Below, one piece after another: positions 1 to 9,187 of a DNA stretch of 64,000 nt; within the stretch, counting starts at the first letter, position 1, and every line of letters begins with the position of its first letter. The notes beneath the pieces were generated by a model. The model did no database searches, was not told the DNA's origin, and was given only the letters and a program-made list of their open reading frames with translations. Made by a program: the position numbers and the translations under genes. Source of the stretch: Phytophthora sp. 'mugwort' (lineage: Eukaryota; Oomycota; Peronosporomycetes; Peronosporales; Peronosporaceae); NCBI GenBank assembly GCA_033558025.1, contig JAUCEF010000003.1:2692001-2756000 (forward strand). The letters run 5' to 3'.

Positions 1-364
1 GTTTAGCAAACTATTTGGTGAGGGTTGTAAGCAAACACAAATTAGCACTACTTCTAAGTGCACTAAACTTTTTGACATCCGATTGGTTAACAAAATACAT
101 TACACTTTAAGGCTAGTAAGCATCAGCAACTTATTTAGCTACTCTACTTGGCTATTTGGGATCAATTTGTGTCCAAAAAAAACGTCCATTTTCTCGAAAA
201 TGGGTACCCTGAAAGACCCATTTAGTGTCCAGGAGGACACTGGTGGACGTCCCAAGACGTCTCTGGGCCGAGTTGAACATTTGCAGGACCTTTCCGATGG
301 GGTCTATACAAAAACCAAGTATAACCCGATGAATCAGGTGGTCGTGAGCCACCTACTTCTAGTG

Positions 365-437
365 AGCTCAGATAGTTCAGCTGGTTAAGCATCCAGTGTC
401 AGACGGAAGCGGCCCGGTTCGATCCCCGGGCTGACCA
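365..437 (+). repeat. tRNA-derived sequence (SINE head or tRNA pseudogene)
   Basis: The stretch has an A-box-like segment (tagttcagctggttaagc) and a B-box-like segment (ggttcgatccc) at tRNA spacing. The B box sits in a T-arm-like hairpin flanked by ccgg repeats. The first seven bases do not pair with the last seven, so the acceptor stem is not preserved and a working tRNA is unlikely. A tRNA-derived SINE head fits, since such SINEs are known in Phytophthora, but no poly-A or short-repeat tail was recognised. The preceding 364 bases hold no coding sequence I can support. Confidence 0.45.
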
Positions 438-501
438 GACCTTTCGGTCGATGGTTAAGGCTTGGCCGCGAAGGTTGGAATATCTGGGCTTGTGACTGGA
501 C

Positions 502-679
502 TTGTGACGGTCACACAACACCTTGCGCACAGGAAGTGTGACTTCCGGAGAGTATACAAACTCTCAGTGAACGGCAGTTCACTAGTCCCTGGCCTGTGGG
601 CTGTTACCAAACTAGGTAGATTTAAGACTGAATATATTTACAGGTGACCCCTTTTAATGCGTCTACTACTAACTATTAG
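502..679 (+). repeat. 178-bp direct repeat, copy 1
   Basis: This sequence recurs in the same orientation at 1562-1739, with only a few substitutions and a one-base indel. It begins ttgtgacggtcacac and ends ctactaactattag. The pair could be LTRs of a very small non-autonomous LTR element, with an 882-bp interior that encodes no retroelement protein. They could also be two solo copies of one repeat. No clear TG...CA ends or target-site duplication were found. Confidence 0.75.
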
Positions 680-1203
680 TCACCTATACAGTTCCCTAGA
701 TTTTATCCTATTGAGTGCTCTGAGGTCTTTGTACCATATCTGTGGTACCTATCCATGACGTCATTACCGTCGACATTATAGTGATGTTTGACCACATCAC
801 TTAGTGTACTTGGGTACACTTGCTCTGAAGAGTGACCTGGCACTCTTCATGTAACCCCGTTACAGGACTGGTGGTCTTGGGGGCTACTAGGCTCCGTCTC
901 ATGGGCTGTAGGCTTGGAAGCACGATTAAACCCGGTAGTTCTTGAGACTGCTTGACCGAGCACTTCAGTAGGAGAGGTGTGGGTCGTGGTTTGGAGGGGC
1001 AAAGCCTCCCAGTCGTCTTCTCATAGGCTTGTAGGCCTGGTAGTACGCGCGGATCGAGAGTGTGGCGCGGCTCTAGACCTCGATCCAAAGAGTAGTTTAG
1101 TGATGCCGTGCATGCCATAACATTGACATGCGATTGGGAATACGCTCTTATTATTCTTTAAATCGTATAAAAACGGTACACCCCATAAAAGAAGCGATCC
1201 TCC
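680..1203. other. noncoding interior between the direct repeats
   Basis: No convincing coding sequence is visible. The last 60 bases include a TATAAAA-like run near 1168 and a purine-rich leader just before the ATG at 1204. They may be the original promoter and 5' UTR of the captured gene fragment that follows. Confidence 0.3.
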
Positions 1204-1404
1204 ATGAACATCTACGGCCAGACCCAATTCTACATTGTCGCCAACCCCGTCGTGTCCTCTGACAACACCTCCGTGCTCTACGACGGCTACGCGGCCTTCA
1301 TGGATGGCACCTCTGACTACACGTTGATGATGTTAAACAGCACCGCCTACTTCGTGACATCGGCGGTGGGGGACACGAGCGGTTACCTGCCGACCAAGTT
1401 AAAA
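1204..1404 (+). pseudogene. captured 5' fragment of an unidentified gene
   Basis: The frame opens with ATG in a GC-rich stretch with strong C/G preference at third codon positions, unlike the AT-rich surroundings. The predicted peptide (about 66 residues: MNIYGQTQFYIV..., then VLYDGYAAFMDG) looks like genuine protein but belongs to no family I can name. Coding character stops near 1404. A possible short intron (gtattc...ttacag, ending near 1441) could follow, but I cannot support a second exon. The fragment lies between the two direct repeats at 502-679 and 1562-1739, as expected of a host gene piece carried by a non-autonomous element. Confidence 0.4.
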
Positions 1405-1561
1405 CGGTATTCACACCCTACAAAACATTCTCCTGAATTTACAGAGCACGGAACTTCGGAGCACTGAGGCAAAGGTGTCACATCACTGTGGCTCCTTTGT
1501 CACCGCATTACTGTCTGGATCCGGTTGCACTGCTGCACTGTTTGATAACAATGCAACCAGA

Positions 1562-1739
1562 TTGTGACGGTCACACAACACCTGCGCACAGGAAGTGTGA
1601 CTTCCGGAGAGTATACAAACTCTCAGTGAACGGCAGTTCACTAGTCCCTGGCCTGTGGAACTGTAACCAAATTAGGTAGATTTAAGACTGAATATATTTA
1701 TAGGTGACCCCTTTTAATGCGTCTACTACTAACTATTAG
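1562..1739 (+). repeat. 178-bp direct repeat, copy 2
   Basis: Second copy of the repeat at 502-679. The main differences are a one-base loss near 1582 and substitutions around 1657-1675. Beyond 1739 the sequence diverges from the first copy, which fixes the right-hand repeat boundary. Confidence 0.75.
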
Positions 1740-1828
1740 GCCTGTTCTTATCAGCGGTAGTTCGTAGTAGTCTCTGCTGTCTATGCAGGATTTGAGACGT
1801 GCGCGGGACTATGGCTAGGGTTACGAAG

Positions 1829-2090
1829 TACACCTTTTCCAGTCCAACCTCACCAAGTGCAAGTTCAAGTTCACCAGGCCAAAGTTAAATGAAAAAGTAC
1901 AAGCTCAAATGCATTAAATCAACTACCGTAGTAGTAACATTTAGAGCATTACGTGTACGTTTCTTTTATTCCCGTTAATTCTTACCTTAATTTGGTATCG
2001 AGAGTAGGTGTAACCGTTTCTATCCGTTTCTAAAAATTTTAATATTCAGCTGTTGTTTCGACGACACAGCGATTCGATATGATTAGAACA
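1829..2090 (+). repeat. repeat R1, plus copy (partner inverted at 24.2-24.9 kb)
   Basis: The segment starting tacaccttttccagtccaac, with internal variants of a ttcaccaag(t/g) motif, recurs in reverse complement at 24,156-24,879. Both copies share the head (caccaag repeats) and the tail (tatcgagagtaggt followed by duplicated cgtttct). The distal copy has about 400 bp more in the middle. The two copies lie in opposite orientation about 22 kb apart, around the polymerase/integrase module. Confidence 0.65.
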
Positions 2091-2310
2091 CTAGGATGAG
2101 CTTAATACGTTGTTAATACATGTGTCGCATAAGCTATAGATCATCTATATCAAGTCAAGCCCAACTCATGTATATATTTTTGTATATTAATAGTATTACC
2201 GAGGAAAAAAACCGCATGCATCATACCGGTACTCTCACTACTGATACCGAAAACAAAAAGCACGGTACTCTCACTACCGAAAGTACTCTTACTTACAGCT
2301 CGCCACTGCT

Positions 2311-3060
2311 GTAAAAACTGGCCTCGTCGTTTGAAAAACCACCTTGACTTGACGGATCATTAAACATGACAGTGTCAGAATCACTGTAGATTACTTCAAA
2401 TCGAGAATCAGCGGGCGGTTTTTCTTCAGCAACGCGAAACCGAGCCGCGACATCAACGTTCAGCTTCTGAAACTCGGTCTCAATAGCATCGTTCTTGAGG
2501 CGTGCCAAGAAATTCTTGGTTTCACCATACTTACACAGAACATTAGCGATCTCGAGCTCGTCACGGTGCATATAGACCCTTCCGCTGATATTATGACCTC
2601 GACAACGGTGGCAGAAAATCGGAGAAAAATCGCCTCGAAACTCTTCGTCACACGTCGGAGTAGAGCACGGTATGTACCAGGAGCGTGAAGAGGCATTTCC
2701 AAGTCAGGTGTATTCGCCGAGTACACAGGTCGAGCATAATGGGTCCCCTCGTTACTGCTCCGGCGTGTTAAGTTGCTGCTCCGGCGGGGGCAGTCTGTTG
2801 TGCCACTGCTACGGCGGGACTGATCCAAGTCTCTGTTACTCAATCGTGGAGACTCCTCCCTGCTTGACCGACGTGGATCAAGGTTTTGTCGTAACTCGAA
2901 CGACGACCGGAACTTGGCCGATGAGACTCCTTCTTGCTTGAGCGACGGGGATCAAGCCTGTCGGAATCAAGGCTGTCAGAAGAATGACGACGGGAACCTG
3001 ACCGATGGGATTCAAGGCTGTCCAGACTTGGAGACGGCTACTCCCGCGCGTGCGACTCTT
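2311..3060 (-). pseudogene. SR-rich protein relic
   Basis: On the minus strand the upstream part (about 3060-2740) encodes repeated Arg-Ser/Asp motifs (RRSS, SDSLDS, DPRRSS). The downstream part encodes a more ordinary tail starting at the Met near 2571 (MHRDELEIANVLCKYGE...) and ending at a stop near 2293-2295. The parts lie in at least two frames, so this is a broken gene or a multi-frame relic. No named domain is recognised. It is divergent to the DNA polymerase relic that begins at 3.9 kb and could belong to the same mobile element, but nothing proves that. Confidence 0.35.
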
Positions 3061-3297
3061 GGAGCTGTTAGTTAGTACGTGAGCGGTTGAAGTCCATTGC
3101 GATGAAGTTGGAGTTAGGCTGGTTGGTATTCCTCGGTTAAATGAGAAATGGTGAAGTTGAGGACGCGCAGCGATGTGGTCGCTCGGTATAGGACCGGATC
3201 ATCGAACGGATGAGGCATAGAACCGACAGATGTTTCACTTTTAGGCGATCATGATTTAGCATCGAACCGACAGATGGTTTTTAGTATCACCCCGAAG

Positions 3298-3357
3298 ATT
3301 TAGGCATCGAGCCGATGATTTAGCCATCGATCCGATAATTTAGCCATCGAATCGATG
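3298..3357. repeat. 20-bp tandem repeat, three clear units
   Basis: Three consecutive 20-base units of the form atttag(c/g)catcga..cgat(g/a) occupy 3298-3317, 3318-3337 and 3338-3357. Degenerate units lie on both sides (near 3253 and 3393). The surrounding 3061-3806 interval is otherwise AT-rich with no supportable gene. Confidence 0.7.
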
Positions 3358-5368
3358 AATTAGAGCGAACTGACAGATGTCAGCGACGATTTAGGTATCG
3401 ATCAACCGGATTTACGTTTAATTAATTTGACTTTTGCTATTCTAATAATATAAAGTATAATATATAAAGATGACTTATTCACCTGAGAAATATACCTAGC
3501 TATTAAAGAGCGCATTAGAGAAAATCAAAAGCGCTACTACATCTCAGCGAGAGAAACGCGCCTCGCTAAAATGCGAGTATGACTAGATCTATCATGAGCA
3601 ACTAAATGCTCAAAAGCGCACGGCCTATGCAAAAACAAAGAGAACTTAGTCAACGTAAAAGCGAGCCTAATATTGAAAACTTAATTAACTAATTAATTAA
3701 AGTTTTTTTATGTGGGGCTGAATATAAAGACGAACCTGAGCGAAGAAGTATAGAATATAAAGTCGACCACATAACTTATAAATATAGGTAAAGATTTATA
3801 GTAACCATGTTTGGTTATGAACTCGAAGGACTGAAGAGGTTAAATATTCATCCAATCAAATGGGGAGGTAAATACCGAGTCAAGGTTAGAGCTAAGACCG
3901 GTAGGATGACGTATATTAGCTATTTATCGCGCCCCAGCAACCTGAAGCGTGCAGCTGAGCTCTATAGTCAACATCGACAAGCTGAAGAAGTACATTTCTG
4001 AGGACTACAAGACCGACCCCACATATCGGTTTTACAAGGGGACACACATGGAGTCGCACTTGTACGAAGGTATCCAGGCTGGTGAATTCTACGACAAGCT
4101 CGAGAACGTACTTGAGAGCCAGAAGAATGCTTTTAAGATCAATATTGCTTTCATCTATGATTTCATCAGCAAAGATGATGATAGTTTTAGTCAATATTGG
4201 CATCCAAACATCGGCAATACGGCTGTATTCGATAATCCTGTTGCCATTAGCTGCAAGACGGATATTCGTAAGAAGGTAATTTCTGAGGTTCGTTCGATGG
4301 AGTTAGCCGACAAGCTTAACTATCCATCAAGTGGCTACAAGCTCAGGGGTATCACTGGATTCAAGATTTATATATATCATCGCGAGCATGCCCTCGTCGA
4401 TAGCAGCGCTATCATACCCAAAATCATTCGCGACAACAAGCACGTATTGATTTTCCTTAAGACTAGCAATAAGTGCGTCTTTCATTGCATTGCCTATCAC
4501 ATTCGATCAGATCCTTAGAAAGATTATCGGAGAATACAGGCTCTGGTGAAACTGGCATTCAATCGCTACTACTCTTATAAGGGTCTTAGCTACTCGACGA
4601 AGCTCTTCCGCAATTTTAGCCCGATCGATCTTCTGCAGTTCGATGAGACGGAAGATTGCTTCAAGCTCAGCATCAATGTATATACGATGGATGTTGAGTC
4701 GAAAAACTTAAATGCATCCGCCCGTCGGATAAGAAATATGAACGTCTCATATTTTATCTCAGGAGAATCATGCTCTCTACATCAGTAATCTAGAAATGCT
4801 CCAAAGCAAGTATCAGTGTCCAAAGTGTGAGATGATTTTCGTTAGCTCCGACAAGCCTAAGAATCATAAGAAGAACCAATGTGAGCCTCTCAGTATTGAG
4901 AGTTTTCCAGCTGTGCCAACTATCTACAGACCGCCTCAGAAACACTATCAAATCGATGCTTACAAAGTGCTCCATTAAGCATATTGATCACTACATTGAT
5001 CACTTAATTATTTCGAGGCCATTCTAAAGCCGACGGGTATCCAACATGGTGAAAGTACTGTCTTCACGAATGAGCATATTCCTGTTTCAGTATCGGTAGC
5101 CGATAGTCTTTCCGGAAATGTACGATGCTTTGTTAATGCTGAGCCAAAAGATATGCTAAAATATATGATTAACTATATTAAGGAAATCGGTTAGCATATT
5201 CAGCAGTACAATGTCCAAAAGTATTCCCCCGTTCTACAGAAGATTATCAAAGCTCATGGTTTTAGTGGTATGGATATCCCTGGTTTGAAGATTGGGAAGA
5301 AAGAATCAATGCATGACGTTGATATCTGGATCAAGGATGGGGCGTATGCCAGTTTCTTCGATTTTCAT

Positions 5369-5439
5369 AGACCTCTCCTTCCCGAAGGAAATTTTTTATT
5401 TGAAGGAATTTTTTAATTTCCTTCGGGAAGGAGAGGTCT
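5369..5439. repeat. 71-bp perfect hairpin inserted in the polymerase
   Basis: A 25-base arm (5369-5393, starting agacctctcc) is perfectly complementary to 5415-5439, with a 21-base AT-rich loop. It falls inside the exonuclease part of the polymerase frame, between the FFDFHR segment and the segment leading to GFNSGRYD, and adds a stop. It looks like a late insertion of a tiny inverted-repeat element or a fold-back duplication. No clean target-site duplication is visible. Confidence 0.8.
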
Positions 5440-6134
5440 GATTACGGTAAAATTAAGCAACAGCTCGATCAAGTACCAGTATTGGGGTTTAATTCTGGTA
5501 GATATGATATCAATTTGATTAAGTTAGCGATCTGTTTGCCGTCATTGGCACGGAGAGCATCAAATTTGTGATCAAGAACCCGAGCTACATGTGCATCGCT
5601 ACCTCAGACATGAAGATGCTTGATATTAGCAACTACGTTCCTGCTGGAACAAGCTATAAAAAGTATCTTAGTATACATCTCGGTAAATGTGAGTGCAATG
5701 ACAAGGTTCGCTGTGTTCGTGGTCTTGCTAAAGGGCTATTTCCATATGAATACATCAAATCATTTGATGTACTCAATCAGACTTCTCTTCCTTCTAAGTC
5801 GGATTTTAACAGCGATTTCCGAGAAACAAACATTAGTAATAAAGATCACGAACGAGTCAGGTTCGTTTGGAAACATTACGAGATGAAAACAGTCAAGGAT
5901 CTCCTGATCTGGTACAGTAACTTAGATGTGGTACCATTCATTAAAGCTATCGAGGCTCATCGTGAACTATTTAAGCGTTTTAATCTCGACATGTTCACTG
6001 ACGGAGTCTCGCTTCCGGGTCTCTCTGAGAGGTTATGTATCAAACCTGCTTCAATGAGCTTCAACATCCTCTAAACGTACCTACCAAAGCTTTCAGATTA
6101 TCAGCTAAACATATGAGTGGCTAAAGCACCAAGA

Positions 6135-6335
6135 TGCAGCTGCCAAGCGTGAGTTCAATATGACTCTTGATCACGTGGACATTTTGCTTAAACGGCAAAA
6201 ATATCTTTGTGGTCTATGCTGGTGTCAGCTTACTGTCGGTACTGCTTCAGCCGATCGAGTCAATAACACATTGGGGCACATTGACGGTAATGTTCTCATC
6301 TCATGCGTTTAATGCAGCGTCGCACGCAAGATTAT
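6135..6335 (+). pseudogene. HNH-type module embedded in the polymerase
   Basis: Joining two frames gives CGLCWCQL, then SADRVNNTLGHIDGN, then CVNCNVARK. This is the CxxC...SxDRxxN..GHxxGN...CxxCN signature of an HNH (beta-beta-alpha-metal) fold. It lies between the exonuclease segment that ends near 6074 and palm motif A near 6535, so it is an insertion within the polymerase rather than a separate gene. One frameshift interrupts it. Its role is unknown; HNH modules are usually DNA nicking or cutting domains, and similar inserts occur in related mobile-element polymerases. Confidence 0.7.
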
Positions 6336-8015
6336 GTCTCTCAGTGGGTTCAGATTCAAGAGGCCGCTTGAATTCAACTCAGACAGACTTGTGAACTCGA
6401 TTGATCGTGAGGAGAAGGACATTAATGATAAAATGAAGCAAACAAACGCTGGCGAACCATCAATTATCTTCAACCGCTACGCTAACAGGAACGAAAAAAA
6501 AATCGTGGCGATAAGATTTGTAAGAAGATCATTGGATACGACGCTAATGCACTATACTTATGGGCGCTCGGTAATGAGATGACGTGCGGGAGATTGACCA
6601 CTTCGAGACTTATCTCGGTATCGTCGACAACATCAAGGCTGACAAGATATTTGGCTTCCTTGAATGCGACATTCATACCCCAGAGCACCTTAAAGAGTAA
6701 TTTAGCGAGAGACACCAATTTTCAAGAGTACACGAATCGATTGCACTGATGAGAACGTCATTGGCTCACACATGTATGAGTACAACTAGACTCGTGGAAA
6801 AAGCCGAGCGAAACCTGCTCGCAAGTTGATCGGTGGTTACTTCGGTGAAATGATTCTGATCTACACTTCGCTACTCAATGTGGTATCTAGCCCATGGGAT
6901 GGAGATCAAAAATACCTACAGCTTCATTAAAGCCAGCGCTCACAAGGCTTTTGCATCATTTATGAATGCTGTGTCGAGCGCACGTCGAGAAGGAGATATA
7001 ACAATTGAGTCGGTTAGTGCTATCATCAAGGAGAAGTTGGAGATTGATCGCCCTGATATGATGGATCTGATAAAAGAGATGGGTAAGATTAACAAAGATA
7101 AGAGCAAATTTTCTCCTGAGTCTATTAAGGCAAGCATCGATAGTGTTAATGACAAGAAACAACTCCAAGACATCCATAAGCTATTTCAAGATTTGATAAC
7201 TATATCTCAAGGCGGCGACATAACGATGATTGCGGAGCTAATGAAATTGGTGGGCAACGCAGCTTTCGGACGGTCTGGTATGGATATGAGTAAGCACAAA
7301 AAAGTCAAGTATGAGTCTAAGGAGGCTAAGATCAAGTCGCGGATTGAGCACTTTACGTTTCATGAATTGGAGGAGCTAAACGATTGTGAGATAACTATGA
7401 AGAAACGTCGTCTAAATAACAATAACCCAATCCATTTGTCCATTACCATCTACCAGCTTGCTAAGCTACGCATGCTCGAGTTCTACTACGATTACATTGA
7501 CTTCTACTTCGATCGAAGCGATTTTTAGTATCAAGAGATGGCCACGGACTCCGCCTGCATCGCTTTTACCGGCAACAAACCATTTCAAGTGTGCATCAAA
7601 CCTGAGCTACGTGAGCATTGTGAACAGCACAAGTACGATTGGTTCCCGCGCGACTATAGCACGGAAGTAGAGAAGTTTAATCGTCGAACTCCTGGTCTGT
7701 TCAAGGATGAATGGTCAGGCGATGCCATGGTCTCACTATCGAGTAAGAACTATATTTGTTATCTTCCAGACGAGTTATATAAGGTGAAGGTTTTAAATTT
7801 AGGGTGTGCAGCAGAGTTGGGGTCGCAGTGAGAATGTACTTAACCCACTGGGGTTTGAGTCAGTTGTTCGCGATCGTATCACACTTCGAGCTATTAACAA
7901 GGGATTTAGGCTGTCAAAAGAAGCTAAATCAATCATCACATACAGTCAGACCAAAACTACCCTATTATTGTTTTGCGATAAGCGTAGCGTTTTATAGGAT
8001 GGCATTTCAACTACC

Positions 8016-8031
8016 CCCTAAATATTTAGGG
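8016..8031. repeat. 16-bp perfect palindrome between polymerase and integrase
   Basis: The sequence ccctaaatatttaggg is a perfect palindrome at the end of the polymerase homology, about 60 bases before the integrase ATG. It could mark a transcript end or a processing site, but there is no direct evidence for a role. Confidence 0.45.
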
Positions 8032-8092
8032 AGAAAGCTTTGATCGAAAATGGAAGGCTGTACGATTTTTAGTTGATTACAATATACATAGT

Positions 8093-9187
8093 ATGGCTGA
8101 GCTCTTGAAGAAACTCTACTATGATCCAAAAACTGGATATGTTGCTGCTCGAGCTCTATATGAGAAAGCGAGAGAATTAGACCCCAAAATAATGTTCAAA
8201 ATAGTGAACGAATGGTATGGGACTCAACCAGATATTCAACGCTTCACAGAACGGAAAAGACACTACGATGGGTTCAAGATCACGTCCCATAACCCAAATC
8301 ATAGCAGATGGATCTCGGCTTTTGGGAAACCCGACCAATAATGACAGTTATCAATATCAACTCACGGATTGGCTACGCTAAGTTACTCAAAATAAGACTA
8401 CATCTGTCGTATTGACTGCGCTATAAGATTTCATTCGATCTCATAAGGCAAGCATCATCACCAGCGACAATGGTAGCGAGTTCATGAACAAACAAGCACA
8501 GGCATGGTTAAAATCCAAAACCATCGAACACTACAATAACGAGCCAGGAGATCACGGAACAGTTGGGAAAAATTGAGCGATTCAACAGAACGATAAAGCA
8601 GAAGCTAACTAAGATATCACCCAAGGAGATTATGCAGAAGCTTATCAGTGACATTATTGTTAACTCTAATGACACTATTCACAGATCTATCGGAATGACC
8701 CCAAAACGAGGCCAAAGGTAAGGTCATGAAGCCGGATCTGGATCACAATCAAGCGGAAGCTGATAAAGCTGACAACGAATTCGAATTAGGAAAAAATGTG
8801 CTTTACCGACTCAAGAAGCAAACATTCAGCAAAGAATCAGCTCGCTGGAGCAAGGCTGTGTAAACGATCGTCGGAATAGACAGCTACCGAGTACAAATCA
8901 AGTCCAGAAATGGTCATACGTTCTACAAGGCAGCAAGTGGTCTGAAAATGATACAATCAAAGACAACTAATGCAACAATCAATCGTGGGGATATCCTCGA
9001 AGCTGAGAAGATTTTAGATCATAAAATGATGAAGAATAAGAAGCACAAAAGCTTAATCAAATGGATTGGTTATGATGATTCAACGTGGGAGTCACAAGAT
9101 AACCTCCGCTTGGTCAACAACAACAAAAAAAAGAAGATCGACTCTCGAAAAGGAGTACTGGGATTCAAATATATATATAAACTTTGA
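8093..9187 (+). pseudogene. DDE integrase with chromodomain, Polinton-like (broken)
   Basis: The frame starts MAELLKKLYYDPKTGY with an N-terminal helical region. The rve core follows in pieces: a first-Asp region (QMDLGFWETRP, frame 3, near 8310), a second-Asp region (TSDNGSEFMNKQAQAWLKS near 8465-8518), and a Glu helix (GKIERFNRTIKQKLTKISP near 8568-8625). The 8948-9187 frame encodes a C-terminal chromodomain (EAEKILDHK...HKSLIKWIGYDDSTWE...NLRLVN). At least three frameshifts and several stops mean it makes no enzyme. It follows the polymerase in the same direction after a short gap. Adjacent polymerase B and a retroviral-type integrase define Polinton/Maverick elements. Confidence 0.85.

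Larger units (their letters stand above)
3807..8019 (+). pseudogene. DNA polymerase B, Polinton/Maverick-like (dead)
   Basis: This is a family-B polymerase of the organellar/viral, protein-primed type. A possible N-terminal piece starts at 3807 and the main frame runs from 3949. A CxxC...HxxxxxC finger lies near 4810-4880. The exonuclease part has GFNSGRYDINLIK at about 5490-5522, then a segment at 5568-6074 with YVPAGTSY and DMFTDGVSLPG. Palm motif A reads GYDANALYLWAL near 6535, and motif B KLVGNAAFGRSG near 7245. Motif C at 7538-7555 reads ATDS instead of DTDS, so a catalytic Asp is gone. An in-frame TAG stands at 7526-7528, and several further stops and frameshifts occur. Gene order with the integrase downstream supports a mobile-element origin. 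Confidence 0.85.
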
